A DNA stretch of 64,000 nt from an uncultured Pelagibacteraceae bacterium (GCA_902542855.1 CACBWE010000003.1:1-64000); one strand, 5' to 3'. Numbered from the stretch's first letter, positions 40,228 through 52,421 are shown. A program made the numbers and translations. Notes: generated by a model from the sequence alone, not told the origin.

Positions 40228-40261
40228 TTAAATGTTTTACTTATTTAATATTTTTATACAA

Positions 40262-41077
40262 ATGAAAATTTTATTAAACAATAAATCATTATTTGAATCA
40301 TTAAGGCCATTTAATGACCTTGGCTTTGTTCCAACTATGGGTGGAATACATAAAGGTCATTTATCACTGATAAATAAATCAAAAAAACTTTGTAAAAAAA
40401 CAATAGTAAGTATTTTTGTTAATCCAAAACAATTTAATAACAAAAAAGATTTAAGATCCTATCCAAGGAACATTAAGAAGGATTTAAAAATTCTTAAAGA
40501 AAGCAAAAAAGTTGATTTTGTTTATCTTCCTAAATTTAAAGACGTATACAAAGATAAAAAAAAATCAAAAATTACATTGCTTAAAAAAGATAAGATTTTA
40601 TGTGCAAAATTTAGATCAGGTCATTTTGAAGGTGTTTTAGATGTAATGAATAAATTAACTAAAATTATAAACCCTCAAAAGATATTTATGGGAGAAAAAG
40701 ATTTTCAACAACTATATTTGGTAAAAAAACAATTAGAACGAATATATAAAACCAATGTCATTCCTTGTAAAACTATTCGTGACAAGAATAATGTAGCACT
40801 TTCATCAAGAAACTTTCTTTTAAATAAATCTAGTTTAGAGATAGCAGCAAAAATTTATAAAAAAATAGTACGTATTAAAAAAAATATTAAAAATAAGAAA
40901 AATATTTCAAACTTTTTAAAACTTCAAAAAAAAGAATTAAAAAATAATTATAAAATTAAAATTGATTATTTAGAATTAAGAAATATACATAATTTAAAAA
41001 TTTCAAATACAAATAAAAATTCAAGATTATTTATTGCTTATTATTTAAATAACATCAGATTAATTGATAACCTGTAA
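40262..41077 (+). CDS. panC: Pantothenate synthetase
   Basis: LGFVPTMGGIHKGHLSLINKSKK; FVNPKQFN; MGEKDFQQL; ALSSRNFLL. Confidence 0.94.
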   Translation: MKILLNNKSLFESLRPFNDLGFVPTMGGIHKGHLSLINKSKKLCKKTIVSIFVNPKQFNNKKDLRSYPRNIKKDLKILKESKKVDFVYLPKFKDVYKDKKKSKITLLKKDKILCAKFRSGHFEGVLDVMNKLTKIINPQKIFMGEKDFQQLYLVKKQLERIYKTNVIPCKTIRDKNNVALSSRNFLLNKSSLEIAAKIYKKIVRIKKNIKNKKNISNFLKLQKKELKNNYKIKIDYLELRNIHNLKISNTNKNSRLFIAYYLNNIRLIDNL

Positions 41078-41079
41078 CT

Positions 41080-42453
41080 TTACAAAAAATATGCTCCCAC
41101 ACCTAAAAAAGAGACAAAACCAATTACATCTGTAATTGTTGTCACAAAAACACTTGAGGCAATCGCTGGATCTATATTCATTTTTTTTAAAGTAAAAGGA
41201 ACTAGTATGCCAAATAATCCGGCTATGATCATTGTTAGTACCATTGATATTGCTATGATCAATGAAAGAATACTATCTTGAAACCATATCTGAACAATTA
41301 AAGCACTTATTGCTGCAAATATAATTCCATTTAGAATACCAATAGAAAATTCTTTAATTACATTTGATGAAAAATTGTTTTGTGTCAAATCATTTGTCGC
41401 TATAGTCCTTACCGTAACTGCAAGTGTTTGCATTCCAGCATTTCCACCCATTGAGGCTACAATAGGCATTAAAAAAGCTAACACGACCATTTGTTCAATT
41501 GTTGCTCCAAATAAACTGATGCACCAAGTGGCTAGAAAGGCAGTAAATAAATTCAGCAAAAGCCAGTTAAATCTTCTCTTAGTTTTTTTTACGACTCCAT
41601 CTGTAATTTCCTCATCTCCTACCCCTGCTAATCTTAAAGCATCCTCTTCAGCTTCCTCTTTCAAGACTGTTAAAACATCATCGTTCATGATCATGCCAAC
41701 TAATTTGTTATTTTTATCAACAACTGCAGCAGAATTTAAATTGTAATTTTCAAATAAGTTCGCTACTTCCTCCTTGTCCATTTCAACAGGAATTAATAAT
41801 TGAGATTCTGACATAATTGTTGCCATTTTAGTTTCACGTGGTGTTGTTAAAACTTTAGATGAAGGAACAGTTCCTATGGGTTTAAAATCCTCATTAACAA
41901 TAAAAATTTCTAAAAATTCTTCTGGTAAATCTTTGTTTTCTCTTAAATAATCAATTGTTTGACCAACAGACCAATTACTTGGTATAGCTGTAAATTCACG
42001 CTGCATAAGTCTTGCTGCTGTGTCTTCTGGATAGCTTAAGCTTTCCAATAAAGCAAATCTATCCTTTGGCGGTAGGGAACTAAGAATTGCATTTTTGTCC
42101 TCTTCAGGAACATTTTCTAATATAGATATTGCATCGTCTGACTCTAGACCCTTTAGAATACTAACTATAGAGTCTGAGGATAAATAAGTAATAATTTCGG
42201 ATTGAATAGACTCATTTAATTCAACAAAAACCTCCGGATCAACATTAAAATTATTCAATTTAATTAAACTTTCTCTGTCCCCTTCACTAAGGTGCTCAAT
42301 AATATCTGCAGCATCAGCAGGGTGCATTTCATTAAATGAATTTGTAATAAATTGAGCGTCATTGTTAGCTATTTTGCTAGTAACAACTCTTATATATTCT
42401 TTATTAAATTCAAAATTTACTTTTTTATCTTTAGTTTTTTTAGTTAAAGACAT
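41080..42453 (-). CDS. mgtE: Magnesium transporter MgtE
   Basis: N-terminal MgtE_N repeats, CBS pair, C-terminal TM domain with MPIVASMGGNAGMQTLAVTVRTI. Confidence 0.95.
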   Translation of the reverse strand: MSLTKKTKDKKVNFEFNKEYIRVVTSKIANNDAQFITNSFNEMHPADAADIIEHLSEGDRESLIKLNNFNVDPEVFVELNESIQSEIITYLSSDSIVSILKGLESDDAISILENVPEEDKNAILSSLPPKDRFALLESLSYPEDTAARLMQREFTAIPSNWSVGQTIDYLRENKDLPEEFLEIFIVNEDFKPIGTVPSSKVLTTPRETKMATIMSESQLLIPVEMDKEEVANLFENYNLNSAAVVDKNNKLVGMIMNDDVLTVLKEEAEEDALRLAGVGDEEITDGVVKKTKRRFNWLLLNLFTAFLATWCISLFGATIEQMVVLAFLMPIVASMGGNAGMQTLAVTVRTIATNDLTQNNFSSNVIKEFSIGILNGIIFAAISALIVQIWFQDSILSLIIAISMVLTMIIAGLFGILVPFTLKKMNIDPAIASSVFVTTITDVIGFVSFLGVGAYFL

Positions 42454-42514
42454 AAATCTTCCTATAATTTAGATTTGCACTATTAATACATAATAAAGAT
42501 AATACAAATTATAA

Positions 42515-43132
42515 ATGAACATAGAGATCAAAAAGTCAATAAAACCAGTAAATTATTTTGATGCTATTAATATACTAGAGTCAAGATTAAAGGATTTATA
42601 TGAAAATAATGAGCAGGAATTAATTTGGACTTTGGAACATAATGAAGTTTTTACTGCAGGAACATCCTATAAAGAGAATGAGATTATTGATAAATCTATT
42701 AAAATATTAGAAACAAATAGAGGTGGAAAAATTACTTACCATGGGCCAGGTCAATTAATTTGTTATTTTGTTTTAGATTTAAGGAAAAAAAAAGATATCA
42801 GAAAATTTATAAATATTATCGAAAAAACAATAATTCAAACTTTAAAATTTTATAAAATAGAAACTTTTCCAGATAAAGATAATATCGGTATATGGCATAA
42901 ATATAATGATGAGATTAAAAAAATTGCTGCAATAGGTATAAGGGTTAGTAAATGGATTGCATATCATGGATTTGCAATAAACATAAATAATGATCTAGAA
43001 AATTATAAAAAAATTATTCCATGTGGTATTTCAGATAAAGGAGTAACTAATTTAAAAAATATTTTAGATCAGGATTACTCGAATCTAGATGATATATTAA
43101 TCAAAAATTTTATTTCAAATTTGAAAATCTAA
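42515..43132 (+). CDS. lipB: Lipoyl(octanoyl) transferase
   Basis: [54 protein letters not shown]. Confidence 0.94.
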   Translation: MNIEIKKSIKPVNYFDAINILESRLKDLYENNEQELIWTLEHNEVFTAGTSYKENEIIDKSIKILETNRGGKITYHGPGQLICYFVLDLRKKKDIRKFINIIEKTIIQTLKFYKIETFPDKDNIGIWHKYNDEIKKIAAIGIRVSKWIAYHGFAININNDLENYKKIIPCGISDKGVTNLKNILDQDYSNLDDILIKNFISNLKI

Positions 43133-44027
43133 GTCTTTTAGATTTTAAAAGTTTTTTAAAATAATCAGGTAACAATGCTGAATAAGTATGTTTTATGTCC
43201 TTAATTTTGAATTTAATTTTGTATGAATGTAGCATTAAATTTTTATTAATTCCTTTATTGTAATTTGATAATTTATATTTTGTGTCTCCAAATATAGGAT
43301 TTCCAATTGCGTATAGTTGTTTTCTTAACTGATGTTTTCGGCCAGTAATAGGTTTTAATTCTACTAAACTTGCTTCAGAATTTTTATCAATAACTTTGAA
43401 AATTGTTTTTGCTTTCTCAATTATTTTTTTTTCACCGTCATATCTAATTAAATCATCATCCCATACACCAGATTTTTTATTAATTTCACCTTGACATATA
43501 GCCAAATAAGTTTTGTGCACTTTTCTTAGTCTAAATAAAGAAGTAATCAATTGAGCGCTCTCTCTGTTTTTGGCCATAATGAAAACTCCAGAAGTATCTT
43601 TATCTAATCTATGAACGGAATATGGTTTTGTTCCATCAAAAATTTGACTTTTGGTAAAAATATCGACTAGATTTTTTTTTGATTTAGTTCCACCTTGAAC
43701 AGGTATACCTGAAGCTTTATTTAAAACTACAAAATTATCATTATTGTCAATAATTTGATCTTCATTTGATTTGATAATTTCTTTTGAGGGAGAATACTTA
43801 ATTTTTTTTTGCTGAATTGACTCCTTAAATTCAATATTAAATAAATTTATCTCATCTTTTGTTTTTACTTTAAAAGAACTTTTTACTTTCTTTTTATTAA
43901 TCTTTATTTTTCCTGTTCTTAAATATTTCTCAACTAGACCTTGAGGAATTTTTCCAATTTTTAATCTCAACCATCTGTCCAAACGCATTTCGTTACACGT
44001 TGAATCAACGATGTAAGATTTTTTCAT
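43110..44027 (-). CDS. rluC: Ribosomal large subunit pseudouridine synthase, RluC/RluD family
   Basis: S4-like N-terminus [65 protein letters not shown]. Confidence 0.88.
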   Translation of the reverse strand: MKKSYIVDSTCNEMRLDRWLRLKIGKIPQGLVEKYLRTGKIKINKKKVKSSFKVKTKDEINLFNIEFKESIQQKKIKYSPSKEIIKSNEDQIIDNNDNFVVLNKASGIPVQGGTKSKKNLVDIFTKSQIFDGTKPYSVHRLDKDTSGVFIMAKNRESAQLITSLFRLRKVHKTYLAICQGEINKKSGVWDDDLIRYDGEKKIIEKAKTIFKVIDKNSEASLVELKPITGRKHQLRKQLYAIGNPIFGDTKYKLSNYNKGINKNLMLHSYKIKFKIKDIKHTYSALLPDYFKKLLKSKRLRFSNLK

Positions 44028-44037
44028 GATCTAAGAT

Positions 44038-44481
44038 TTAAACTGTAGCTTGTTTTTTCTCTTCTGTTTTAGGAGTTTCTTTTGATGTATCTTTTTTTGG
44101 TTTATCAACTCTTTTTGCTTCAACATCTCTATCAACAAATTCAATTATTGCCATTGGAGCATTATCTCCATATCTAAACCCAGCTTTAATTATTCTTGTG
44201 TAGCCACCTTTTCTATTTTGATATCTTTTAGAAAGTGTTTTTTTAACTTTATTAGCTGATTTAATATCTTGTAGTTTGGAGACCAACATTTTGGTTGTTT
44301 GCAAAGTTTCTTTTTTACCTAATGTTATTATTTTGTCCGCTTGAGGTTTTAAAAATTTAGCTTTCGGCAAAGTGGTCTTAATCTGCTCATACTTAATTAA
44401 AGAATTCAGCATATTCTTGAGAAGGGCTTTTCTGTGCTCTGATGTTCTATTTAACTTCTTATTTGCCAAACTATGTCTCAT
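44038..44481 (-). CDS. rplQ: 50S ribosomal protein L17
   Basis: [24 protein letters not shown]. Confidence 0.97.
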   Translation of the reverse strand: MRHSLANKKLNRTSEHRKALLKNMLNSLIKYEQIKTTLPKAKFLKPQADKIITLGKKETLQTTKMLVSKLQDIKSANKVKKTLSKRYQNRKGGYTRIIKAGFRYGDNAPMAIIEFVDRDVEAKRVDKPKKDTSKETPKTEEKKQATV

Positions 44482-45509
44482 TAAATTGCTTCCTCCAATT
44501 TCTTAGACATTTCCGCAATATTGTCTGGTGGCCAATTAGGTATTTCCATTCCTAAATATAAAGACATACCAGTTAATACTTCTTTAATTTCATTTAATGA
44601 TTTTCTTCCAAAATTAGGTGTTCTTAGCATTTCACCTTCAGATTTTTGAACCAGGTCACCGATATAAATTATATTATCATTTTTTAGACAGTTCATTGAT
44701 CTAACTGATAACTCTAACTCGTCCACTTTTCTTAGTAAGTTTTTATTAAATTCAGGTTCAGTAGAAACTTCTTTTACAGGAGTTTCAACTGGCTCGTCAA
44801 AGTTTATAAACATTTTAAGCTGATCTTGAAAAATTCTAGCTGAATAAGCTACAGCATCTTCAGCAGAAATTGATCCATTAGTTTCAACTTCCATTATTAA
44901 TTTATCATAATCTAATGCTTTACCTTCTCTGGCAGTACTTACTGAATATGAAACTTTTTTAACTGGACTATAAAGTGAGTCTATAGCAATAAGGCCTAAT
45001 GGTGGCTCCTCAGGTTTATTTAGCTCTGCAGGAACATAACCTTTACCTGTATTAACATTCATCTCCATATGAAAAGTAGTATTTTCGTCTAGATTACAAA
45101 TAACTAAATCAGGATTTAAAATCTCAACATCTGTAACTGGGGCTATATCTGAAGCTTTAATTTCTCCAGGTCCTTTTGCGTCTAAAATTAATTTTTTTGT
45201 ACCCTCGGAATTACTTTTCAATGCTAAAGATTTTACGTTTAAAACGATATCGGTCACATCTTCTCTAACACCTTTTATTGAAGTGAATTCATGTAAAACT
45301 CCATCAATTTGAATTGATGTTACTGCAGCTCCTCTTATAGATGATAATAAAATCCTTCTTAGAGAATTTCCTAAAGTTAATCCGTAACCTTTTTCTAAAG
45401 GTTCAGCTACAATTTTTGCATGGGTTAAGTCATCACTTATTTGAACATCTAATTTAGATGGCTTAATTAACGACTTCCAATTTTTTACATTAACATTTTC
45501 GACTTCCAT
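44481..45509 (-). CDS. rpoA: RNA polymerase subunit alpha
   Basis: [41 protein letters not shown]-terminal [12 protein letters not shown]. Confidence 0.98.
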   Translation of the reverse strand: MEVENVNVKNWKSLIKPSKLDVQISDDLTHAKIVAEPLEKGYGLTLGNSLRRILLSSIRGAAVTSIQIDGVLHEFTSIKGVREDVTDIVLNVKSLALKSNSEGTKKLILDAKGPGEIKASDIAPVTDVEILNPDLVICNLDENTTFHMEMNVNTGKGYVPAELNKPEEPPLGLIAIDSLYSPVKKVSYSVSTAREGKALDYDKLIMEVETNGSISAEDAVAYSARIFQDQLKMFINFDEPVETPVKEVSTEPEFNKNLLRKVDELELSVRSMNCLKNDNIIYIGDLVQKSEGEMLRTPNFGRKSLNEIKEVLTGMSLYLGMEIPNWPPDNIAEMSKKLEEAI

Positions 45510-45958
45510 TAAACTCTCCTTTTCTTTGGTGGTCTAGTTCCATTATGAGGCATAGGAGTAGTGTCTTTAATTGACAAAATCTTAAATCCTCTGGCTTGCA
45601 ATGCTCTTAGAGCTGTTTCTCTTCCTGATCCAGGTCCTTTAACTTCAACTGATAAAGTTTTCATTCCGTACTCAAGAGCTTTTGAAGCTGCAGAGTCAGC
45701 TGCTATCTGAGCAGCGTAAGGAGTTGATTTTCTTGATCCCTTAAACCCTTTTTGTCCTGCAGACGCCCATGAAATTACATTTCCATTTGTATCAGCAATA
45801 GAGATGATGGTATTATTAAATGTTGATTGCACATAAGCAATTCCATTTAAAATATTTTTCTTAACTTTCTTTTTTTTTGAGTAAGAACTTTTTACACTTT
45901 TCTTAGTAGATTTTTCTACTTTCTGATCTTTATTCTCAACCTTATCAGTCTTAGCCAT
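45509..45958 (-). CDS. rpsK: 30S ribosomal protein S11
   Basis: [44 protein letters not shown]. Confidence 0.98.
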   Translation of the reverse strand: MAKTDKVENKDQKVEKSTKKSVKSSYSKKKKVKKNILNGIAYVQSTFNNTIISIADTNGNVISWASAGQKGFKGSRKSTPYAAQIAADSAASKALEYGMKTLSVEVKGPGSGRETALRALQARGFKILSIKDTTPMPHNGTRPPKKRRV

Positions 45959-45960
45959 AA

Positions 45961-46344
45961 CTATTTTTTAGTTGGTGTTAATTTTTTTCCAGCAATAGCG
46001 ATTGCTTTTCCTTTTCTTGTTCTAGCATTACATCTAGTTCTTTGTCCTCTAACAGGTAATTTTTTTCTATGTCTTGCTCCTCTATAACAAGCTAGATCAA
46101 TTAATCTTTTAATACTTAATGAATAATCTCTCCTTAAATCACCTTCTACTTTAAAGTTTTGATCAATATACTCTCTAATTTTTAAAATCTCATCATCTGT
46201 TAGTTCATTTACTCTTTTAGCTCTTGGAATTTCTAAAGATGAACAAATTTGCTGAGAGAATTTATCACCAATTCCATAAATATAAGTTAGACCGATATGA
46301 ACAAGTTTATTCTGTGGAATGTTTATACCTGCGATACGAGCCAT
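45961..46344 (-). CDS. rpsM: 30S ribosomal protein S13
   Basis: [40 protein letters not shown]. Confidence 0.98.
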   Translation of the reverse strand: MARIAGINIPQNKLVHIGLTYIYGIGDKFSQQICSSLEIPRAKRVNELTDDEILKIREYIDQNFKVEGDLRRDYSLSIKRLIDLACYRGARHRKKLPVRGQRTRCNARTRKGKAIAIAGKKLTPTKK

Positions 46345-46399
46345 AATTTTTGTGATAAATTGTGCCTTTTATATAAGAAGATTAATCAAAGTCAACGTC

Positions 46400-46963
46400 T
46401 TATACATTGATAAAAGCGTCTATTTTCCTTGTTATTTCCTCAATTTCTAAGCTTCCATCAATCTCTTTAAAATTTGGATTCTCAGAGAAGAAATTTAGAA
46501 CTGGTTGGGTTGTTTTCATGTATTTCTCATACCTTGCAACTATTGTATGAGTATCATCATCAGACCTATTTTCTATAATTTTTCTCTTCTCAAGTCTTTT
46601 GAGAATTGTTTCTTTATCTACGTTTAGAAATAAAATTAAATCTATGCTCTGATTTGAATTTTTTAGTAGCACTTCTAATTTTTTAGCCTGGCTTAATGAT
46701 CGAGGATATCCATCAAAGATTAAGTTATTTTTTTTTTGAGGATCAGATATTAAATTTTCTATAAGTTTGTTAACAATATCATCACTTATAAATTTTCCAT
46801 TCTTCATGTCATTGGTTATTGCTTTACCAATGTCTGAATTTTTTTTAATTTCTTCTCTTAAAAGATCACCAGTTGAAATTTGAAAAGCATTTAATTTGTT
46901 TACAAGATATTTAGACTGAGTACCTTTTCCAGCACCAGGAGGTCCAAATAAAATTATATTCAC
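46400..46963 (-). CDS. adk: Adenylate kinase
   Basis: MNIILFGPPGAGKGTQSKYL; FDGYPRSLSQA. Confidence 0.97.
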   Translation of the reverse strand: MNIILFGPPGAGKGTQSKYLVNKLNAFQISTGDLLREEIKKNSDIGKAITNDMKNGKFISDDIVNKLIENLISDPQKKNNLIFDGYPRSLSQAKKLEVLLKNSNQSIDLILFLNVDKETILKRLEKRKIIENRSDDDTHTIVARYEKYMKTTQPVLNFFSENPNFKEIDGSLEIEEITRKIDAFINV

Positions 46964-48244
46964 TTACTTACCAAATTTTGTTTTTTTAATCAGTTGTTCG
47001 TATTGTGAACTCATTAATCTTGTTTGTATTTGTGTTACAGTATCGATAGCTACTACAACAACAATTAGTATAGATGCACCACCTAAATAAAAAGGTATTG
47101 GATAGTTTGCAATTAAAAATTCTGGCATCAAACAAACTAGAGTTAAATATAGAGCACCAATAGTAGTCAATTTTGTTGAAATATTCTCAATATACAAAGC
47201 AGTACTTTCACCTGGTCTAATTCCTGGCACAAATCCTCCATACTTTCTAAGATTCTCGGCAGTTTCAGTTGGATTGAATGTAATAGAGGTGTAAAAAAAA
47301 GTAAAAAATATTATACCTGATGCATATAACAACATATAAAGAGGTTGTCCCTGAGTAAAATAAGAGCTCAAGTTTAAAAATGTTTCATTATTAGAAAATG
47401 AAAAATTTGAGAATGTTATTGGTAGTAATAGAAGTGCAGATGCAAAAATTGCAGGAATTACTCCAGCCTGATTTATTTTTAAAGGTAAATGTGATGACTC
47501 TCCTCCATACATTTTGTTACCCATTTGTCTTTTTGGATAATTTATAAGAATTTTTCTTAATGCTCTCTCCATAAAAACTACAAAAAGAATTGTTAATATT
47601 AATAGAACAAATATAGCAAGGATCATAAATGTTGAGACTGCACCCGTTCTACCTAATTCAAAAGTTGTAACTAAGGCTCTTGGTATTTCAGCTACGATAC
47701 CAGCAAAAATTATTAAAGATATACCGTTACCAATTCCTCTTTGAGTAATTTGCTCACCTAACCACATTAAAAATATTGTTCCTGCAACAATAGTTGTAAC
47801 AGTAGTTATTTTAAAAAAGGCTCCTGGATTAATTACTAAGTCAGCTGATGACTCTAAACCAACAGATAAACCATATCCTTGAACTGTTGCAAGTAATACT
47901 GTTCCATATCTAGTGATTTGTGTAATTTTAGCTCTTCCTGTCTCACCTTGGGACTTTAGGTTTTTAAAATAGTCAGAAACCCCTGTTAAAAGTTGTACAA
48001 TAATTGCAGAGGAAATGTAGGGCATTATACCTAATGCAAATATCGCCATTCTACTAACTGCACCTCCCGCAAAAACATTAAACATGCCTAGCAATCCCTT
48101 TTGATTACCTTCCATCATAATTTTCAATTGCTCAGGGTCTATACCTGGTAAAGGTACAAAAGTTCCAAATCTATAAACGGCTAATATTAAAATAGTAAAT
48201 ATAATTCTATTTCTTAAATCATTTGTTGATGATGATGCGCTCAT
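46964..48244 (-). CDS. secY: Preprotein translocase subunit SecY
   Basis: FGTFVPLPGIDPEQL; ALGIMPYISSAIIVQLL; Sec operon context. Confidence 0.98.
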   Translation of the reverse strand: MSASSSTNDLRNRIIFTILILAVYRFGTFVPLPGIDPEQLKIMMEGNQKGLLGMFNVFAGGAVSRMAIFALGIMPYISSAIIVQLLTGVSDYFKNLKSQGETGRAKITQITRYGTVLLATVQGYGLSVGLESSADLVINPGAFFKITTVTTIVAGTIFLMWLGEQITQRGIGNGISLIIFAGIVAEIPRALVTTFELGRTGAVSTFMILAIFVLLILTILFVVFMERALRKILINYPKRQMGNKMYGGESSHLPLKINQAGVIPAIFASALLLLPITFSNFSFSNNETFLNLSSYFTQGQPLYMLLYASGIIFFTFFYTSITFNPTETAENLRKYGGFVPGIRPGESTALYIENISTKLTTIGALYLTLVCLMPEFLIANYPIPFYLGGASILIVVVVAIDTVTQIQTRLMSSQYEQLIKKTKFGK

Positions 48245-48253
48245 ATAAACAAA

Positions 48254-48706
48254 CTATTTTTTTAATTGAATAGATCCACCAATTTTTTCTAGTTTTTCTA
48301 TTGCTGATTTAGAGGCCAGGTCAGCTTCAATATTAATTTTATCTTTTACTTCCCCAGATCCTAAAATTTTTAATTTTTTTGAGTTTTTATTTATTAATTT
48401 AAGTTTTTTTAATAATTCTGAGTTCAATACTTCATTTGGATTAATATTTTTTTTGTCTATATAAGATTGAATTTTATCAAGATTTAAAATTGCAACACTC
48501 TCACTTGATATTGGATTAAAACCCCTTTTTGGAAGTCTTCTATATAATGGCATTTGACCACCTTCAAAACTTTTAATAGCCACACCAGATCTTGATTTTT
48601 GACCTTTAACACCTCTACCTGATGTTTTCCCTTTTCCAGAACCAATTCCTCTTCCAACTCTTATTTTAGATTTTTTGATTTTTTCTCTATTATTTAAAGT
48701 AATCAT
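48254..48706 (-). CDS. rplO: 50S ribosomal protein L15
   Basis: RVGRGIGSGKGKTSGRGVKGQKSRSG. Confidence 0.97.
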   Translation of the reverse strand: MITLNNREKIKKSKIRVGRGIGSGKGKTSGRGVKGQKSRSGVAIKSFEGGQMPLYRRLPKRGFNPISSESVAILNLDKIQSYIDKKNINPNEVLNSELLKKLKLINKNSKKLKILGSGEVKDKINIEADLASKSAIEKLEKIGGSIQLKK

Positions 48707-49221
48707 TATCCTCTTTTTTCAATTATTTCAGAAATTTTTTTATTTCTAATTGCTGATATTTGTTTTGGTGAACTTTGTTTCATCAACGCTTTCATTGTAG
48801 CTCTAATAACATTGTGAGCATTAGAAGTTCCCATAGATTTTGCAACAATATCTTTTACTCCTAAAACTTCACAAACTGCCCTAACAGGACCACCTGCAAT
48901 AATACCTGTACCCTTAGAAGCAGCTCTTAGCACTATTCTACCCGAGCCATCTTTTGCCCTAACATCATGATGTATCGTTCTACCTTCTCTTAATGGTATA
49001 TGAGTAAGTTTTCTTCTTGCCATCTCATTTGCCTTTTTTATAGCATCAGGTACTTGTTTAGCTTTTGCGTGAGCAACACCAATTTTACCTGCTTGATTTC
49101 CAACAACTACAAGTGCTGAAAATCCAAATCTTCTTCCACCTTTAACAACTTTAGTAATACGATTTATGTGGACTAATTTTTCTAATATATCGTCAGTTTT
49201 TTTATCTTTTAAATTTTCCAT
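48706..49221 (-). CDS. rpsE: 30S ribosomal protein S5
   Basis: RITKVVKGGRRFGFSALVVVGN; AGGPVRAVCEVLGVKDIVAKSMG. Confidence 0.98.
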   Translation of the reverse strand: MENLKDKKTDDILEKLVHINRITKVVKGGRRFGFSALVVVGNQAGKIGVAHAKAKQVPDAIKKANEMARRKLTHIPLREGRTIHHDVRAKDGSGRIVLRAASKGTGIIAGGPVRAVCEVLGVKDIVAKSMGTSNAHNVIRATMKALMKQSSPKQISAIRNKKISEIIEKRG

Positions 49222-49223
49222 AA

Positions 49224-49580
49224 TTAAAATTCCATTCCGTTTTTTCTTAAAGTTTCTGCAAAAATTTTAATTCTACCGTGATATTTGTAAGAACCTCTAT
49301 CAAAGTAAATTTTAGTTATTTTTTTCTCATGAGCTTTTTTAGCTAATTTTTGAGCAACCAATTTAGATAATTCTGTTTTATTAATTTTATCACCTGATTT
49401 AAGATCTTTTTCTATAGATGAAGCTGATAACAAAGTTATTTTTTTTGTATCATCTATTATTTGAGCTGAAATATTTTTTGATGATCTAGAAATACTTAAT
49501 CTAAATCTGTCTTTTGGAGCTACACTTTTAACTTTATTGCTAACTCTAAATCTTTTTCTGATACTAGTGTTAAGTTTCAT
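49224..49580 (-). CDS. rplR: 50S ribosomal protein L18
   Basis: [40 protein letters not shown]. Confidence 0.95.
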   Translation of the reverse strand: MKLNTSIRKRFRVSNKVKSVAPKDRFRLSISRSSKNISAQIIDDTKKITLLSASSIEKDLKSGDKINKTELSKLVAQKLAKKAHEKKITKIYFDRGSYKYHGRIKIFAETLRKNGMEF

Positions 49581-50119
49581 TACTTTTTCTTTCCCTCTTT
49601 TTTAAGAACATATTGACCTTTTTCTCGAACACCTTTCCCTTTATATGGTTCGATTTTTCTTAATGTTTTAATTTTAGATACAACTTCACCAACTAGTTGC
49701 TTGTCAGAGCCTGTGATTTTTAATGATGTTTGTTTTTCAACAGCAATTTTAATACCCTCTGGAATATCAAAATTAATATCGTGACTATAACCCAATTGTA
49801 AATTTAACTGATTTCCTTTTAACGCTGCTCTGTAACCAACACCAACTAATTCTAAAGTTTTTTCATAACCTGTACTTGATCCTATTACAGCGTTATAAAT
49901 TAAACTTCTATTCATTCCCCAAAGTCTTTTTGAGTTTTGATCTACTTTTTTTGGTTTGATTGAAATTTCTTTTCCTTCTATTATATCTAAATTAAACATA
50001 TCTAGATCAACATTAATTGATTTTTTTCCAAGAGGTCCCTCAATATTTATAATATTGCCAGCTAAAGCAACTTTAACTTTTTCAGGGATCGATATATTTA
50101 TTTTACCAATTTTAGACAT
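49580..50119 (-). CDS. rplF: 50S ribosomal protein L6
   Basis: [42 protein letters not shown]. Confidence 0.97.
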   Translation of the reverse strand: MSKIGKINISIPEKVKVALAGNIINIEGPLGKKSINVDLDMFNLDIIEGKEISIKPKKVDQNSKRLWGMNRSLIYNAVIGSSTGYEKTLELVGVGYRAALKGNQLNLQLGYSHDINFDIPEGIKIAVEKQTSLKITGSDKQLVGEVVSKIKTLRKIEPYKGKGVREKGQYVLKKEGKKK

Positions 50120-50514
50120 TAAAATACCTTACAAATTATTTCGCCACCAACTTTCTGTTTTCTAGCATCTATATCAGTCATTACTCCTTTTGGAGTTGAA
50201 ACAATAGCAATTCCTAAACCATTATTTATTTTAGGCAAACTATCAGCAGATGAAAAAATTCTTCTCCCAGGTTTTGATACTCTTTCAAAAGCACTAATTA
50301 CAGGGTTACCAGAATGATACTTAAGTTCTAATGATAGCATTGGTTTTTTTTCTTCTGAACTTACTTTAAAGTCTTTTATAAAACCTTCATTTTTAAGTAT
50401 ATCAGCAATTTTTGTTTTAAAATTAGATGACGGTAATTCTACTTTTTTATGATTTCTAGCTTGAGCGTTCTTCACTCTTGCAATCATATCTCCTATTGGG
50501 TCACTTAAACTCAT
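50119..50514 (-). CDS. rpsH: 30S ribosomal protein S8
   Basis: MSLSDPIGDMIARVKNAQ; GIAIVSTPKGVMTDIDARKQKVGGEIICKVF. Confidence 0.97.
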   Translation of the reverse strand: MSLSDPIGDMIARVKNAQARNHKKVELPSSNFKTKIADILKNEGFIKDFKVSSEEKKPMLSLELKYHSGNPVISAFERVSKPGRRIFSSADSLPKINNGLGIAIVSTPKGVMTDIDARKQKVGGEIICKVF

Positions 50515-50525
50515 ACTTTTCCTTT

Positions 50526-50831
50526 CTACCAGCTAGATTTAACTAAACCAGGTATCTTTCCTTGTAATCCTAATTGTCTTAATGCAATTCTTGAAATCTT
50601 TAATTTTCTGTAAACACCATGAGGTCTTCCAGTAATTTCACATCTATTCATAACTCTAATCTTTGCAGAGTTTCTTGGTAATTTTGATAATTTTTGCTGC
50701 GCTTTAAATCTTTCTTCTAATGGAAGCTTTTTATTCATTATAATTTTCTTTAATGCTTGTCTTTTTTTATAAAGCCTATCTGAAAGCTTAATTCTTTTTT
50801 TATTTTTATTAACAGCGCTTAACTTTGCCAT
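50526..50831 (-). CDS. rpsN: 30S ribosomal protein S14
   Basis: NRCEITGRPHGVYRKLKISRIALRQLGLQGKIPGLVKSSW. Confidence 0.97.
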   Translation of the reverse strand: MAKLSAVNKNKKRIKLSDRLYKKRQALKKIIMNKKLPLEERFKAQQKLSKLPRNSAKIRVMNRCEITGRPHGVYRKLKISRIALRQLGLQGKIPGLVKSSW

Positions 50832-50833
50832 AT

Positions 50834-51388
50834 TTAATTATCTCCTTTTTTAGTAAATGGAAAATTCATCTTCTCTAGTAACGCTAAACTATGTTCTTTA
50901 TTGATAGCTTTAATTACTATTATTATATCTAAACCTCTAACTTTATCTGCTCTATCAAAGCTTACTTCTGGGAATATAATATGCTCTTTAATTCCAAATG
51001 TATAATTACCAAATTTATCAAAGCCTTTTGGTGACAAACCTCTAAAATCTTTAATTCTTGGTAATGCAATATTCACTAATCTGTCTAAAAATTCATACAT
51101 TCTATTTTTTCTTAATGTTACCTTTAAACCAGCATTTGATCCTTTTCTTGTTTTAAAATTTGCTACTGATTTTTTAAATTTAGTTGTCACTGGTTTTTGT
51201 CCAGTAATTTTAGCCATATCTTCTTCGCATGATTTTAAAATCTTAGAGTCTGTAGCATCTAAACCAAGACCCATATTTAAAACAACTTTCTCAATTCTTG
51301 GAGCCATATAAATATTTTTAAAACCAAACTGATCTTTTAATGCAGGCTGAATTTCTTTATTGAATATTTCTTTTAATCTTGGTGTCAT
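50834..51388 (-). CDS. rplE: 50S ribosomal protein L5
   Basis: VVLNMGLGLDATD; GQKPVTTKFKKSVANFKTRKGSNAGLKVTLR. Confidence 0.97.
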   Translation of the reverse strand: MTPRLKEIFNKEIQPALKDQFGFKNIYMAPRIEKVVLNMGLGLDATDSKILKSCEEDMAKITGQKPVTTKFKKSVANFKTRKGSNAGLKVTLRKNRMYEFLDRLVNIALPRIKDFRGLSPKGFDKFGNYTFGIKEHIIFPEVSFDRADKVRGLDIIIVIKAINKEHSLALLEKMNFPFTKKGDN

Positions 51389-51633
51389 TATTTTTTAGCC
51401 TCTTTCTTCTTAGCCGCTTTTTCATCAATTAGTTTTAAGTTAGAAATATGAATAAAACTTTCCTTTGGAAAAATTCCACCTTTTTTCTCTTTTGTTGTTT
51501 TAACGTGTTTTTTAACCATGTTTATTTCTTTAACTTTAGCTCTGTTATTAACTCTATCAATTTCAATAACTTCACCTTCTTTTTTTTTATCTTTCCCAGT
51601 TAAAACTCTTACTTTCAAACCTTTTTTAATCAT
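51388..51633 (-). CDS. rplX: 50S ribosomal protein L24
   Basis: [43 protein letters not shown]. Confidence 0.96.
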   Translation of the reverse strand: MIKKGLKVRVLTGKDKKKEGEVIEIDRVNNRAKVKEINMVKKHVKTTKEKKGGIFPKESFIHISNLKLIDEKAAKKKEAKK

Positions 51634-52001
51634 TATAAAACCTCCGGTGCTAAAGAAATAATTTTCATTTGACCTCTACTTCTTAGTTCTCTTGTAACTG
51701 GGCCAAAAATTCTTGTTCCTACTGGCTCCCCTTTGTCATCAACTAAGACAGCAGCATTATTATCAAATCTTACTTTAGAACCATCATTTCTGTGAATTCC
51801 CTTTTTAACCCTTACAACTACAGCTTTATGGACAGATCCTTTTTTAACTTTTCCTTTGGGTATCGCCTCTTTAACTGCAATTACAATTGTATCACCAATA
51901 CTAGCGTATCTTCTTTTTGATCCACCTAGAACTTTAATGCACTCAATTCTTTTTGCACCAGTATTATCAGCTACTTGTAATTCTGTTTGAACACCAATCA
52001 T
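51633..52001 (-). CDS. rplN: 50S ribosomal protein L14
   Basis: [37 protein letters not shown]. Confidence 0.98.
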   Translation of the reverse strand: MIGVQTELQVADNTGAKRIECIKVLGGSKRRYASIGDTIVIAVKEAIPKGKVKKGSVHKAVVVRVKKGIHRNDGSKVRFDNNAAVLVDDKGEPVGTRIFGPVTRELRSRGQMKIISLAPEVL

Positions 52002-52237
52002 TACTTTGTACTCTCCATAACTTGAAATTTTTTATTTTTAGAAAAAGGTTTACTCTCAATAATTGAAACTTTGTCACCAGTTTTGAACTTATTATTTTCA
52101 TCATGAGCGTTATAGTTTTTTCTTACTCTGACTACTTTTTTTAGAACTGGGTGAGAATATTTACGTTCTACCATAACAGTAACTGTTTTATTTGGTTTAT
52201 CGCTTATAACTACACCTGTAAGTATTTTTTTAGGCAT
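52001..52237 (-). CDS. rpsQ: 30S ribosomal protein S17
   Basis: [32 protein letters not shown]. Confidence 0.97.
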   Translation of the reverse strand: MPKKILTGVVISDKPNKTVTVMVERKYSHPVLKKVVRVRKNYNAHDENNKFKTGDKVSIIESKPFSKNKKFQVMESTK

Positions 52238-52421
52238 TTGCTTTTCCTTTTAAAATTGTTTTTAATCTTGCTATTGTTTTTCTAGTTTCCCCAATTTTAG
52301 CTGGGTTTGTTACTTGTGAATTCATTTTTTGAAATCTGAAATTAAAAAGATCTTTTTTAAGCTTATCTATGTTCTTCACAATTTCATCCTTTGATAATTT
52401 TTTAATTTCTTGTTTTTTCAT
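52230..52421 (-). CDS. rpmC: 50S ribosomal protein L29
   Basis: [33 protein letters not shown]. Confidence 0.96.
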   Translation of the reverse strand: MKKQEIKKLSKDEIVKNIDKLKKDLFNFRFQKMNSQVTNPAKIGETRKTIARLKTILKGKANA